Shown here in pieces: positions 9,266-19,286 of a DNA stretch of 64,000 nucleotides. The position numbers and the translations under genes were made by a program. The notes below the pieces were generated by a model. The model had not been told where the DNA came from and ran no database searches. It saw nothing but the letters and a program-made list of their open reading frames with translations. Positions within the stretch are counted from its first letter, which is position 1; the number at the start of each line of letters is the position of its first letter. The stretch comes from an uncultured Prevotellaceae bacterium (lineage in GTDB: Bacteria > Bacteroidota > Bacteroidia > Bacteroidales > Bacteroidaceae): positions 1 through 64,000 of the forward strand of contig ONLL01000016.1 in the NCBI GenBank assembly GCA_900318685.1, given 5' to 3'.

Positions 9266-10630
9266 CTATTTTTTCAGTTCTTCGATCAGTTCTTCAGTGG
9301 TCACAAGCTTCTGGTCGCTCGTAGCCATATCCTTCAGGGTCAGCTTTCCCTGAGCCATCTCATTATCGCCAGCGAGCACGACGTAAGGAATCTGCTTGGC
9401 ATTGGCATAGCTCATCTGCTTCTTCATCTTGGAGGCATCGGGGAAGAGCTCGGCACGGATGCCGGCCTGGCGCACCTGTGCGAGAGCCGACATGCAGTAG
9501 GCGGCCTCCTTCTGTCCGAAGTTGATGAACAGCACACGGCTGGTCATAAGCGAGCCCTGGGGATAGAGCTGCAGCGCATCGAGGACGTCGTAGATGCGGT
9601 CGACACCGAAGGAGATGCCCACGCCCGAGAGGCCCGGCATGCCGAAGATGCCCGTGAGGTTGTCGTAGCGTCCGCCTCCTGAGATGCTGCCCATGGGCGT
9701 GTCGAGGGCCTTCACCTCGAAGATAGCGCCTGTGTAGTAGTTGAGGCCACGAGCTAAGGTCAGGTCGAAGGTGATTTGAGAGTTGAGAGTTGAGATTTGA
9801 GATTTTAGGGTGGAGAGGATGAAGCGGGTCTCCTCGACGCCCTTGAGGCCAGTCTCGCTGGAGGCAAGCACCTGGGCGATGGTGTCGAGCTTCTCCTCGT
9901 TCGACCCTTCGAGCAGGATGATGGGCTGGAGCTTCTCGATCTGCTCGTCGGTGAGTCCGTCGTCGCGCAGCTCGGCGTTGACCTGGTCGATGCCAATCTT
10001 GTCGAGCTTGTCGATGGCAACGGTGATGTCGACTATCTTGTCGGCAGCTCCGATGACCTCGGCAATGCCGGTGAGGATCTTACGGTTGTTGATCTTGATC
10101 TCCACACGCACACCAAGACGGCTGAACACCATGTCCTCGATCTGCATGAGCTCGACCTCGTTGAGCAGCGAGTCGGAGCCCACCACGTCGCCGTCGAACT
10201 GATAGAACTCACGGTAGCGGCCCTTCTGCGGACGGTCGGCACGCCATACGGGCTGCACCTGATAGCGCTTGAAGGGCAGCTGGAGCTCCTCGCGGTGCAT
10301 GACCACATAGCGGGCGAAAGGCACGGTGAGGTCGTAGCGCAGACCTTTCTCGCAGAAGCGTGATGCCAGATGCAGGGCATTGCGCTGCTGCAGCTCGTCG
10401 TCGCTGGTCTTCGAGAGGAAGTCGCCTGAGTTGAGCACCTTGAAAAGGAGCTTGTCGCCCTCTTCTCCGTACTTGCCCATGAGTGACTGCAGTGACTCCA
10501 TCGCCGGTGTCTCTATCTGCTGAAAGCCATAGAGCTCGTACACCTCACGGATGGTGTTCAGAATATAGTTGCGCTTGGCCATCTCCATCGGGCCGAAGTC
10601 GCGTGTTCCTTTTACTATGCTTGGTTTCAT
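9266..10630 (-). CDS. hisS: Histidine-tRNA ligase
   Basis: This 454-residue class II aminoacyl-tRNA synthetase charges tRNA-His. It starts with KGTRDFGP and has motif 2 around RYREFYQFD, the histidine-specific [15 protein letters not shown], and motif 3 [14 protein letters not shown] with [10 protein letters not shown]; an anticodon-binding domain forms the last 100 residues. Just before FDLTLARG sits an odd linker, [14 protein letters not shown], encoded by five heptanucleotide repeats (9773-9807). This surface loop is variable in the family, so the enzyme is probably intact. It is one base downstream of purA and 9 bases upstream of the CE12 gene, all on the minus strand. Confidence 0.97.
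   Translation of the reverse strand: MKPSIVKGTRDFGPMEMAKRNYILNTIREVYELYGFQQIETPAMESLQSLMGKYGEEGDKLLFKVLNSGDFLSKTSDDELQQRNALHLASRFCEKGLRYDLTVPFARYVVMHREELQLPFKRYQVQPVWRADRPQKGRYREFYQFDGDVVGSDSLLNEVELMQIEDMVFSRLGVRVEIKINNRKILTGIAEVIGAADKIVDITVAIDKLDKIGIDQVNAELRDDGLTDEQIEKLQPIILLEGSNEEKLDTIAQVLASSETGLKGVEETRFILSTLKSQISTLNSQITFDLTLARGLNYYTGAIFEVKALDTPMGSISGGGRYDNLTGIFGMPGLSGVGISFGVDRIYDVLDALQLYPQGSLMTSRVLFINFGQKEAAYCMSALAQVRQAGIRAELFPDASKMKKQMSYANAKQIPYVVLAGDNEMAQGKLTLKDMATSDQKLVTTEELIEELKK
9773..9807 (-). repeat. Heptanucleotide array inside hisS
   Basis: Five units of period 7 (plus-strand reading GATTTGA, GAGTTGA, GAGTTGA, GATTTGA, GATTTTA). On the coding strand they read TCAAATC or TCAACTC and encode the ISTLNSQ-type linker of HisS. 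It is the same repeat family as the arrays at 16574, 16791, 48904, 50588 and 60186. Confidence 0.85.
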
Positions 10631-10631
10631 G

Positions 10632-11906
10632 CTATTTGCTTCTCAAAATGGTTTGTTCGCGGTCGGGACCGATGCTGATGATGGTAATGGGCGTGGCGAG
10701 CTGCTCCTCGAGGAATGCGATGTAGTCGCAGAACTCCTGGGGGAACTGGTCCTCGCTGTTGAAACGGGTCATATCTGTCTGCCAGCCTTTCAGCTCCTGA
10801 TAGACGGGCTCTATGCCATGCTCGATGTTATAGGGGAAGTCGCGTGTGAGCTTGCCGTTGACCTTGTAGGCCGTGCAGGCCTTGATGGTGGCAAAATCGT
10901 CGAGCACGTCGCTCTTCATCATGATGAGCTGGGTGACACCGTTGACCATGATGGAATAGCGCAGCGCAACCAGGTCGATCCATCCGCAGCGACGCTCACG
11001 ACCCGTCACGGCACCATACTCATGCCCCAGGTCACGTATGCGCTTGCCTGTCTCGTCGAAGAGCTCAGTCGGGAAGGGTCCTGCCCCGACGCGCGTACAA
11101 TATGCTTTCATGATGCCATAGACCTCGCCAATCTTGTTGGGACCGATGCCGAGACCCGTGCAGGCTCCTGCGCAGATGGTGTTGGAAGAGGTGACGAAGG
11201 GGTAGCTTCCGAAGTCGACGTCGAGCATGGTGCCCTGGGCACCCTCGCAGAGCACCGAACGGCCCTCGCCGAGCAGATGGTTGAGCTCGTGCTCAGAGTC
11301 GACGATGGGGAACTGGCGCAGATAGTCGATGCCCTCCATCCATTTCTTCTCTACCTCGTCGATGTCATATTCATAGTTCATGGTGCGCAGGATAGCCTCG
11401 TGGCGGGCCTTGGCCTGGGCATACTTCTCGTCGAAATTCTCGAGTATATCACCCACACGGAGACCAGTGCGGCTCACCTTGTCGGTATATGTCGGGCCGA
11501 TGCCCTTGCCCGTGGTGCCCACCTTGTTCTTGCCTTTCTGGGCCTCGTAGGCAGCATCCAGCACACGGTGGGTGGGCATGATGAGATGAGCCTTCTTCGA
11601 GATGTGGAGGCGCTCCTTCAGCGGATGGCCGCTCTGCTCCAGTGCCTTGGCTTCGTCCATGAAGAGATCGGGAGCCAGCACCACGCCGTTGCCTATAATG
11701 TTGATCTTGTCGCCCTGGAAAATTCCTGACGGAATAGAGCGCAAGACATACTTCTGGCCCTCAAACTCGAGTGTGTGTCCGGCGTTGGGGCCTCCCTGAA
11801 AACGTGCGACAACATCATAGCGAGGGGTAAGCACATCCACCACCTTGCCTTTGCCTTCATCGCCCCACTGCAGACCCAGCAGGACGTCTACTTTACCTTT
11901 GTTCAT
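10632..11906 (-). CDS. purA: Adenylosuccinate synthetase
   Basis: This 424-residue enzyme joins IMP and aspartate with GTP to make adenylosuccinate, the first committed step to AMP. Signature residues are present: [11 protein letters not shown] with Asp15, GGPNAGHT with His44, [20 protein letters not shown] and TGRERRCGW. Length is normal for the family. Its ATG overlaps the fur stop by 4 bases (ATGA), so the two are translationally coupled, and hisS follows after one base. It is a cytoplasmic housekeeping enzyme. Confidence 0.97.
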   Translation of the reverse strand: MNKGKVDVLLGLQWGDEGKGKVVDVLTPRYDVVARFQGGPNAGHTLEFEGQKYVLRSIPSGIFQGDKINIIGNGVVLAPDLFMDEAKALEQSGHPLKERLHISKKAHLIMPTHRVLDAAYEAQKGKNKVGTTGKGIGPTYTDKVSRTGLRVGDILENFDEKYAQAKARHEAILRTMNYEYDIDEVEKKWMEGIDYLRQFPIVDSEHELNHLLGEGRSVLCEGAQGTMLDVDFGSYPFVTSSNTICAGACTGLGIGPNKIGEVYGIMKAYCTRVGAGPFPTELFDETGKRIRDLGHEYGAVTGRERRCGWIDLVALRYSIMVNGVTQLIMMKSDVLDDFATIKACTAYKVNGKLTRDFPYNIEHGIEPVYQELKGWQTDMTRFNSEDQFPQEFCDYIAFLEEQLATPITIISIGPDREQTILRSK

Positions 11907-12403
11907 TTTTTTGTTATCTTGTTTTTATACCTGTTTTTTCTTGTGATCACTGCCTGGCAGGTGCTGCATATGCCATAGATATACAGCGAGAAGCCGTCCT
12001 TGCGGAAACGGCGCAGGTGCAGCTGCTCGATGGCCTCCGAAATCTCGGGAGCCTTCACCTCGGTCACCTTGCCACACATAGTGCAGATCTGGTGACAGTG
12101 GCTCTCGCCGGCATAGCACGCCTCATACTTCGTAGCACCCTGGAAGCGGTGACGTATGACCAGACGGAGTTCCATGAAGAGGTTGAGCGTGTTGTAGAGC
12201 GTGGCACGGGATACTGGGAAACGATACTCATCCGACAACTTCTGCCCCAGCTCGTCGAGGGTGAAATGCCCTTCGATGTGATACACGGCATTGAGTATCG
12301 CATAGCGCTCAGGTGTCTTGCGATGGTTGTTCATCTCAAGGTAGTTATCCAGAATACGCTCCACAGCCTGGAGCACACCGTCTTTCTTTTCAGCAGTCTT
12401 CAT
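11903..12403 (-). CDS. Fur/PerR-family metal-responsive repressor
   Basis: This 166-residue regulator has an N-terminal winged helix (TPERYAILNAVYHIEGHFTLDEL, with SRATLYNTLNLF as the recognition region) and a C-terminal metal-binding dimerisation domain. Two CxxC pairs are visible, CTMCGK and CSTCQ, forming the structural zinc site, and GESHCHQ supplies a His-rich metal site. It could be Fur, PerR or Zur; the sequence alone does not decide. It is first in the run fur-purA-hisS and has its own -7 box at 12491-12484. Fur-family genes are often autoregulated; I see no clear palindromic box. Confidence 0.92.
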   Translation of the reverse strand: MKTAEKKDGVLQAVERILDNYLEMNNHRKTPERYAILNAVYHIEGHFTLDELGQKLSDEYRFPVSRATLYNTLNLFMELRLVIRHRFQGATKYEACYAGESHCHQICTMCGKVTEVKAPEISEAIEQLHLRRFRKDGFSLYIYGICSTCQAVITRKNRYKNKITKK

Positions 12404-12483
12404 ACGTCAGTATCGTCTTTCACGTCTTCAAGTCATGATGGCATCTCAGCACTTTCTGGGCCGTCATTTCTGAAAGCGTGCTG

Positions 12484-12491
12484 CAAAGTTA
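12484..12491 (-). promoter_or_regulatory. -7 promoter element for fur-purA-hisS
   Basis: TAACTTTG on the minus strand, 80 bases before the fur ATG, matches TAnnTTTG. TTTG occurs 22 bases upstream (12517-12514), slightly longer than the usual spacing. It is divergent from the promoter at 12621. Confidence 0.55.
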
Positions 12492-12620
12492 CGAAGAAAA
12501 GTTGAATTATCTGCAAAAAACAAGTTTTTTTTATTTCCATGACGGTTTTTAACCACTCTACGAATCGTTAAACTTTCATATAATTTCCCTGTAATGTAGT
12601 GTAAAAAGGGAAAAAAATTG

Positions 12621-12628
12621 TACTTTTG
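12621..12628 (+). promoter_or_regulatory. -7 promoter element for the alpha-2-macroglobulin run
   Basis: TACTTTTG matches TAnnTTTG and lies 23 bases before the ATG at 12652. No TTTG box stands at the normal distance. It probably drives the long plus-strand gene run that ends at 26222. Confidence 0.5.
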
Positions 12629-12651
12629 CCATTGATAACCTACACTTACGC

Positions 12652-15600
12652 ATGATGAAAAGACTATTCCTTGCAACAATAATCAGTTTGATGACATCCA
12701 TGTTTATGAATGCACAGAACTATACCAGCCTGTGGAAACAGGTAAAAGAGGCAGAGCAGAAGGACCTGCCCCAGACAGCGCAGGAGGTGCTGGGCCAAAT
12801 AGTGAACAAAGCCGAGCAGGAGGCCAACTATGGTCAGCTGCTGAAAGCTGCACTTCAGAGCTCGCGATTGCAGTGCCAGGTAGCGCCCGACTCACTCAAG
12901 CCCGCCGTGGAGCAGCTACAGCAGCGGGCAGAGCAGGCTGAGGGCAACATTCCCCTGCAGGCCATCTACCACTGCGTGCTGGGTTACATCTACCAGCAAA
13001 ACAGCTGGCTCGACGCGGACCATTACCAGGAGATAGCCAGCGACTACTTCGAGAAAGCCCTCGCCCACCCCGCCGAACTGGCGCAGGTGAAAGCCACCGG
13101 CTACGAGCCCTTCGTCGTCAAGGGGCAAGACAGCCGCTACTTCGGCGACGACCTGCTGAGCGTCATCGGCTATGAGGCCCACCGCTTCGACGTGCTCCGC
13201 GACTACTACGTGAAGGCTGGCGACCGTATTGCCGCGATGCTGGCTACCGACATGCTGCTCAGTGAAGAGGAGCCCGACGAGATGGAGCCGCTGAACAAGA
13301 GCCGCCACATACAGCGCATCGACTCGCTCATCGAGGAGTATCAGGACCTGGTGGAGTGTGGCGAGGTCGCCATGACCCGCTACGACTACATGGACGAGTA
13401 TACCGACGCCACCGACGAACAGAAATGGCAGTACATCAACATGGCACTGGAGCGATGGGGTGCCTGGCCGCGCATGAACTACCTGCGCAACAAGCAGCGC
13501 GAACTGACCTGCCCCATATTCCGGGCAGCCGCCAAGAGCCTGAGCATACCCCAGAAGGAGCGGACGCTGCGCCTCTACGAGCTGCGCAACATCACGGAGC
13601 TGACCCTGCGCATCTATAAGGTGCGGGCCAACGGCGACACCGAGCTGAACCCGCAGAACCAGGAGGACTACAAGAAGCTGAAGCCCCTGCTGACGGCCAT
13701 GCCCCAGCTGACGCAGACCCGTAAGTTCATGGGCAAGCGTCCCTACGAGATGTTCGAGGACAGTCTGATGCTGCCCGCATTGCCCGTGGGTGTGTACCTG
13801 CTGGAGATGGAGAGCCTGCCGTCCACGCAGGTCGTGCGCCAGCTGTACTTCGTCAGCGACGTGCGTGTGCTCAGCCAGGCACAGCCGTCAGCATCGGGCG
13901 AGAAAGGCAACGAGCTGCGTATCGTCGTGGTTAGCGCCACCACCGGCCAGCCCATCAAGGGTGCCACGGTGAAGGTGACACAAGACAGGTACAGGAGCAA
14001 CCCGCAGACGACGATACTGACCAGCGGTGAGGGCGGCGAATGCACCTTCCCCGACCAGCGCAACAGACAATGCGAGCTATGGGCCTACACAGCCAGCGAC
14101 AAGGCCTGCCCGCCCAGCAACCAATGGGGAGCGTTCATCTACGACAACGCCGAGCGCCACGACCGCAAGACTGGCATCTTCACCGACCGCGCCATCTACC
14201 GTCCGGGGCAGACGGTGCACGTGGCCGTGATTCGCTATCGGCAGAAGGACATCAGCCTCGAGGCCTGTGCCGACGAGCAGATGACGCTCACCCTCAAAGA
14301 TGCCAACTGGAAGACTGTCAGCGAGCAGGTGGTCAGGGCCGACCAGTTCGGAACGGCCACTGCCGACTTCGTCCTGCCCATGACGGGGCTGACGGGGTCG
14401 TCCTCCGTCGTAGTCAACAACGAGCAAAGCCAGTCCTTCAGCGTAGAGGAATACAAGCGGCCCGCCTTCGAGGTCGACATCCCCCGCGTGGCGCAGAACT
14501 ATGAGGACGGCGACACCGTCGTAGCCCGCGGCACGGCCCGCAGCTATGCCGGCGTGCCCGTACAGGGAGCCACCGTCAGGTACAAGGTGGTGCGCCGTCA
14601 CGCCTTCTGGTGGATGAGCTACTCGCGCTACTGGGACATGGGCTACATCGGCAACGACTCTGACGACGAGGTGGTAGCCGAAGGCGAGACGACGACTGAC
14701 GAGCATGGACAGTTCACGGCCGACATGCCCATGGTGCTGCCCAAAACACGCTACACCATGTTCTACAACTTCGTGCTCACAGCCGACGTCACCGACCAGG
14801 CCGGCGAGACCCATCAGGGCATGATGTCGCTGCCTTTGGGCAACCGCAAGACGGCTTTCACGGCCTCGCTGCCGGAGAAGGTGCTCAACGATAACGACAC
14901 GAAGATAGCCTTCCACCTGCAGAACGCTGCCGGCATCGACCTCGATGCGCAGGTGCGCTACCGCTTCGACAACGGCCGATGGCTGGAGGTGGGCACCAAC
15001 ACACTGCTGACCGTACCCCAGCTGAAGAGCGGCAAGCACACCCTCTATGCCAACTGCCAGCAGGACACGCTGGAGCAGGACTTCGTGGTGTTCTCGCTCG
15101 ACGACCGTCAGCCGGCTACCGACACCCGCAGCTGGTTCTACACCAGCAACGAGGGACGCTTCCCCATGGGCGGCGGCCCCGTCACCGTACAGGCAGGCTC
15201 GTCGGACAAGAACGTGCACATGGTCTACAGCGTCGTCAGCGGCGACAAGCTGCTCGAGAGCGGTGCCGTAGACCTCTCGAACGAACTGCTCAACCGCAAG
15301 TTCGTCTACCGCGAGGAGTACGGCAACGGCCTGCTGCTCACCTTCGCATGGATGAAGGACGGCGAGACCTACGAATACAGCACCCACATACAGCGCCCCA
15401 TGCCCGACCTGCACCTCAACATGAAGTGGCAGACCTTCCGCAACCGTCTGACGCCAGGCCAGCAGGAGGAGTGGACGCTGAGCATCACCAAGCCCGACGG
15501 CACACCTGCCGACGCACAGCTCCTGGCCACGCTCTACGACAAGAGCCTCGACCAGCTGACGCCCCACGAATGGAGCTTCGGCCCGTCAGTATGGCTACCC

Positions 15601-18237
15601 CTGCCTCAGACCAGCTGGAACAAGGGCATCTGGTTTAAGAACCAGTCGGCCGAGTTCTATGCCACGAAACAACAGCAATGGCTCAGCTGGCAGCAATTGC
15701 AGTACAACCATTTCGACCACGACATCTACCCCTCTTACCGCTATGGCAGGCCACGCATGCTCCTCAGAGGTCCCGTCATGAAACAGAATGCCATGATGAT
15801 GGCAGACATGGCCGTGAGCGAATCAATGGACGAGGATGAAGCCCCACAGGAGTTTGCCGTTGCTGCACAAAAAGCCAGTACAGCAGGAGCCGTGATGAAG
15901 AGCGACGCCCTTCGAAAGCGCGTAGCAGGCCTTGGCATCAACTCGGCCGACAGCGGCGAGGGCGAACAGGCTGCCCCCATGCAGATGCGCGAGAACCTGC
16001 AGGAGACCGCCTTCTTCATGCCCCGCCTCGTCAGCGACTCTACGGGACGCATCACCTTGAAATTCACCCTGCCCGAAAGCCTCACCACCTGGCGATTCCT
16101 AGGAGTGGCCCATACGAAGGACATGATGTACGGCGAGATGAATGACGAGGCAGTAGCCCGCAAGGAAGTGATGATACAGCCTAACATGCCACGCTTCATC
16201 CGTAAGGGTGACCAGGCCACCATCAGCGCCCGCGTCATGAACATGAGCGACCAGGCACTCACAGGCACCGCCATGCTGCAACTGCTCGACCCTGCTACTG
16301 AACGCGTCGTACTGGAGCAGAAACAACAGGTCACCATTGCCGACAGCTCGACCGTGGCCGTCACCTTCCCCGTCAATCCCTCTGCCTCTCAGCTGTCCCA
16401 ATACTCACTTGTCATCGCCCGTGTGAGCATCAGCACTCCTCTGCAGAGCGACGGCGAGCAGCACTACCTGCCCCTGTTGTCCAATCAGGAGCGTGTCACC
16501 GTCACCGTTCCCTTCACACAGACTGGCCCAGGTAAGAAAGAGATTGACCTGGAACGGCTGATTCCCGCAACAGCTAAATCTCAAACCTCAAATCTCAAAC
16601 CTCAAATCACCTTAGAGTATACCAACAACCCCGCTTGGCTGATGATTCAGGCACTGCCCGCCATCGGACATCCCCACGACGATTGTGCCATCTGTCAGGC
16701 ATCATCGCTCTATGCCAACAGCATCGGACGGCATATCCTGGCTCAGAACCCCACTGCCAAGCACGTCTTCGAACAGTGGAAGCAAGAGTCTCTCAACGCT
16801 CAAATCTCGACCCTCAACTCTCAACTCGAGAAGGATCAGGAGCTGAAGGACCTACTGCTGAACGAGACGCCCTGGGTGATGGATGCCGACGACGAGCAGG
16901 AGCAGAAGCAGCGGCTGGCGGACTTCTTCGATGCCAACATCATCGACAATCGTCTTGCAACGGCCGTCAAGAATCTCACCAAGCTGCAGAACAGCGATGG
17001 ATCGTGGAGCTGGTGGCCCGGCATGAAAGGCTCTGCCTACATGACCACCACTGTTACAGAGATGCTGACACGACTGAATCAGATGACGGGCCAGCAGGAC
17101 GAGACGCAGAAGATGCTCGACCAGTCATTCAAGTTCCTAGGTCAGGAGACAGTAAAGCTGGTCGACGAAATGAAGAAAGAGGAACGCAAGGGGCACAAGC
17201 AGACCTTCCCCAGCTTCCAGGCACTTCAGTGGCTCTACATCTGCGCCATCGACGGCCGGGAACTCCCCAAGAACGTCAACGAGGCCAACAACTACCTGAA
17301 GAATCTGCTGAAGAACGAGGTGAAGAACCAGACGATGTACGAGAAAGCCCTCTCGGCCATCATCCTGCGCAACAAGACCTACATCAGCAGCCTGAAGGAA
17401 TACACTGTCTACCGCGAGGACATGGGCCGCTACTACGACACACAGCGTGCCACTTACTCCTGGCGCGACTATAAGATTCCCACACAGGTGGCAGCCATCG
17501 AGGCCATCAAACGCCTGACGCCACAGGACACCGTCACCATCAACGAGATGCAACGATGGCTGCTGCAGCAGAAGCGCACACAGGCATGGGACACGCCCAT
17601 CAACAGCGCTGATGCCATCTATGCTTTCCTCGACGGCATCTCACAGACACTGGCACCACAGCCGAAGACCGTTATCGCCATCGACGGCAAGCCCATCGAC
17701 ACCTCTGAGGCAACGGCTGGCATCGGCTATGTGAAAACAGCAATGTCTGCTGCAAATGCAAAGAAGCTGACTGCCGAGAAGACATCAACGGGCACCAGTT
17801 GGGGAGCCGTCTATGCACAGTTCCTCCAGCCCGCTGCCGACATCGACGACCAGCACAGCGGCATCAGCGTGAAGCGTGAACTGCTGGGCAGCAAGGAACT
17901 CAGGGTCGGCGACAAGGTCACCGTGCGCATCACCATCGAGGCCGACCGCGACTACGACTTCGTGCAGGTGCAGGACAAGCGTGCTGCCTGCATGGAACCC
18001 GTCAGGCAGCTCAGCGGCTACGTCTGGCAGAAGGGCTATTACTGCGCTCCTAAAGACAATGTCACGAACTACTACTTCGACCAGCTGTCAAAAGGACGTC
18101 ACACCATAGAGACCGAATATTACATCGACCGTGAAGGCACCTACGAGACAGGCTCATGCACTGCTCAGTGCGCCTACTCGCCCGAGTTCCGCGGAACGAC
18201 AAAGTCGATCACCATCAACGTTCAACCCAGACAATGA
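12652..18237 (+). CDS. Alpha-2-macroglobulin family protein
   Basis: This is a very large (1861-residue) exported protein with an N-terminal signal peptide (MKRLFLATIISLMTSMFMNA) and no lipobox. A helical N-terminal part of about 300 residues precedes macroglobulin beta-sandwich domains. The MG2 hallmark IFTDRAIYRPGQTVHVAVIRY is near residues 505-525, and a bait-like Met/Ala-rich stretch (MMMADMAVSESM) is near 1045. ESLTTWRFLGVAHTKD opens the complement-like half and GSWSWWPG marks the alpha-toroid. I see no CxEQ thioester, so a covalent trap is unlikely; bacterial members may protect against host proteases or take part in envelope processes. Two heptanucleotide arrays encode linkers near residues 1308-1320 and 1381-1392. 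The stop overlaps the next ATG by 4 bases. Confidence 0.92.
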   Translation: MMKRLFLATIISLMTSMFMNAQNYTSLWKQVKEAEQKDLPQTAQEVLGQIVNKAEQEANYGQLLKAALQSSRLQCQVAPDSLKPAVEQLQQRAEQAEGNIPLQAIYHCVLGYIYQQNSWLDADHYQEIASDYFEKALAHPAELAQVKATGYEPFVVKGQDSRYFGDDLLSVIGYEAHRFDVLRDYYVKAGDRIAAMLATDMLLSEEEPDEMEPLNKSRHIQRIDSLIEEYQDLVECGEVAMTRYDYMDEYTDATDEQKWQYINMALERWGAWPRMNYLRNKQRELTCPIFRAAAKSLSIPQKERTLRLYELRNITELTLRIYKVRANGDTELNPQNQEDYKKLKPLLTAMPQLTQTRKFMGKRPYEMFEDSLMLPALPVGVYLLEMESLPSTQVVRQLYFVSDVRVLSQAQPSASGEKGNELRIVVVSATTGQPIKGATVKVTQDRYRSNPQTTILTSGEGGECTFPDQRNRQCELWAYTASDKACPPSNQWGAFIYDNAERHDRKTGIFTDRAIYRPGQTVHVAVIRYRQKDISLEACADEQMTLTLKDANWKTVSEQVVRADQFGTATADFVLPMTGLTGSSSVVVNNEQSQSFSVEEYKRPAFEVDIPRVAQNYEDGDTVVARGTARSYAGVPVQGATVRYKVVRRHAFWWMSYSRYWDMGYIGNDSDDEVVAEGETTTDEHGQFTADMPMVLPKTRYTMFYNFVLTADVTDQAGETHQGMMSLPLGNRKTAFTASLPEKVLNDNDTKIAFHLQNAAGIDLDAQVRYRFDNGRWLEVGTNTLLTVPQLKSGKHTLYANCQQDTLEQDFVVFSLDDRQPATDTRSWFYTSNEGRFPMGGGPVTVQAGSSDKNVHMVYSVVSGDKLLESGAVDLSNELLNRKFVYREEYGNGLLLTFAWMKDGETYEYSTHIQRPMPDLHLNMKWQTFRNRLTPGQQEEWTLSITKPDGTPADAQLLATLYDKSLDQLTPHEWSFGPSVWLPLPQTSWNKGIWFKNQSAEFYATKQQQWLSWQQLQYNHFDHDIYPSYRYGRPRMLLRGPVMKQNAMMMADMAVSESMDEDEAPQEFAVAAQKASTAGAVMKSDALRKRVAGLGINSADSGEGEQAAPMQMRENLQETAFFMPRLVSDSTGRITLKFTLPESLTTWRFLGVAHTKDMMYGEMNDEAVARKEVMIQPNMPRFIRKGDQATISARVMNMSDQALTGTAMLQLLDPATERVVLEQKQQVTIADSSTVAVTFPVNPSASQLSQYSLVIARVSISTPLQSDGEQHYLPLLSNQERVTVTVPFTQTGPGKKEIDLERLIPATAKSQTSNLKPQITLEYTNNPAWLMIQALPAIGHPHDDCAICQASSLYANSIGRHILAQNPTAKHVFEQWKQESLNAQISTLNSQLEKDQELKDLLLNETPWVMDADDEQEQKQRLADFFDANIIDNRLATAVKNLTKLQNSDGSWSWWPGMKGSAYMTTTVTEMLTRLNQMTGQQDETQKMLDQSFKFLGQETVKLVDEMKKEERKGHKQTFPSFQALQWLYICAIDGRELPKNVNEANNYLKNLLKNEVKNQTMYEKALSAIILRNKTYISSLKEYTVYREDMGRYYDTQRATYSWRDYKIPTQVAAIEAIKRLTPQDTVTINEMQRWLLQQKRTQAWDTPINSADAIYAFLDGISQTLAPQPKTVIAIDGKPIDTSEATAGIGYVKTAMSAANAKKLTAEKTSTGTSWGAVYAQFLQPAADIDDQHSGISVKRELLGSKELRVGDKVTVRITIEADRDYDFVQVQDKRAACMEPVRQLSGYVWQKGYYCAPKDNVTNYYFDQLSKGRHTIETEYYIDREGTYETGSCTAQCAYSPEFRGTTKSITINVQPRQ
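16574..16608 (+). repeat. Heptanucleotide array 1 inside the macroglobulin gene
   Basis: Five heptamers: CTAAATC, TCAAACC, TCAAATC, TCAAACC, TCAAATC. They encode the linker [12 protein letters not shown] before a conserved beta-rich region. The phase relative to codons differs from the other macroglobulin array, yet the coding frame stays open. Confidence 0.85.
16791..16825 (+). repeat. Heptanucleotide array 2 inside the macroglobulin gene
   Basis: Five units of period 7 (TCTCAAC, GCTCAAA, TCTCGAC, CCTCAAC, TCTCAAC), more diverged than the array 180 bases upstream. They encode [13 protein letters not shown], very like the hisS linker. Divergence suggests an older insertion. Confidence 0.85.
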
Positions 18238-19280
18238 AAAGAGCACTTATCATAGCTAGCCTATTTATGGCAGCAGCAACGGCTTTCGCCCAGAAGTTGA
18301 CCATCGACAAAACCACCATCGATGTTGGAAAGACCGGATTCCAAGTACCGGTTACTGCCACTTTCGAGATGCGCAACAAGAGTTCGAAGCAGATGGTGAT
18401 CAGTCGTCTTGAGACCGACTGCGGATGCACTACCATCGACGGTCCGAAGATAATTGGTCCGGGCGAGCGCTTCACCATCTCGATGACCTACGATGCCCGC
18501 ATGCTGGGTCACTTCACCAAGCAGGCCACCCTCTACAGCAACGCATCGCCCGAGCCTGTCTACCTGAAGATGAAGGGCGTGGTGCTGACCGATGTCGTCG
18601 ACTACTCGAAGCGCTATCCCTACGACATGGGAGGAATGCTGGCCAGCATCAACAACATCGAGTTCGACGATGTGAAGAAAGGCGAGCATCGTGAGGTGGA
18701 GATCAACCTCATGAACAATACGGAGCAAGACATGACACCTAACATGCTCCATCTGCCCTCCTACCTGCATGCGCTGGCCATGCCCGAGAAGCTTGAGCCC
18801 AACCGATCAGGAAAGATTATCCTGACGCTGAACTCGGAAGAGGTGCAGCAGTATGGTCTCACACAGGTGTCGATCTATCTGGCCAAGAAGCTGGGTGAGA
18901 AGATCAGCAGCGACACGGAGATACCCGTTTCCATCGTACTTCTGCCCGACATGACAGCCTTCGAGGGACAGAACATCGAACTGGCACCACAGCTGCAGCT
19001 CTCGGCCCAGGCACTGAATCTTGATGCTCATCACAAAAACGGCACCATCATCCTATCTAACACGGGAAAGTCGGTGCTGAAGGTCACCTCGCTGCAGATG
19101 TTCACTGGCGGCGTACAGGTGAAACTGCCCAAGAGCGAGCTGCAGCCAGGCGAGTCGACCAAGCTGCGCGTCAACATCATCCCCAACCAGATACGCAAGG
19201 CACGCTCCAAGCCTCGTATCCTGATGATTACCAACGATCCCCAACATGCCAAAGAAGTGATTACCATAAACGTAGAATAA
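18234..19280 (+). CDS. DUF1573 family exported protein
   Basis: This 348-residue protein starts MKRALIIASLFMAAATAFAQ, a clear signal peptide; this start overlaps the macroglobulin stop as ATGA. Residues 22-110 form a DUF1573 immunoglobulin-like (ASH/HYDIN-type) domain: FEMRNKSSKQMVISRLETDC, GCTT, and later YLKMKGVV. A second similar beta-domain follows (LSNTGKSVLKVTSLQ). It is probably periplasmic or on the surface, with a structural or adaptor role. Coupling to the macroglobulin gene suggests a shared envelope function, which is inference. Confidence 0.85.
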   Translation: MKRALIIASLFMAAATAFAQKLTIDKTTIDVGKTGFQVPVTATFEMRNKSSKQMVISRLETDCGCTTIDGPKIIGPGERFTISMTYDARMLGHFTKQATLYSNASPEPVYLKMKGVVLTDVVDYSKRYPYDMGGMLASINNIEFDDVKKGEHREVEINLMNNTEQDMTPNMLHLPSYLHALAMPEKLEPNRSGKIILTLNSEEVQQYGLTQVSIYLAKKLGEKISSDTEIPVSIVLLPDMTAFEGQNIELAPQLQLSAQALNLDAHHKNGTIILSNTGKSVLKVTSLQMFTGGVQVKLPKSELQPGESTKLRVNIIPNQIRKARSKPRILMITNDPQHAKEVITINVE

Positions 19281-19286
19281 GTATAA

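Noticed and set aside
14077-15567. Long minus-strand open frame (496 codons) opposite the macroglobulin gene
   Set aside because: It is a shadow of a high-GC coding strand: valine- and leucine-rich translation, no domain, no ribosome site or promoter.
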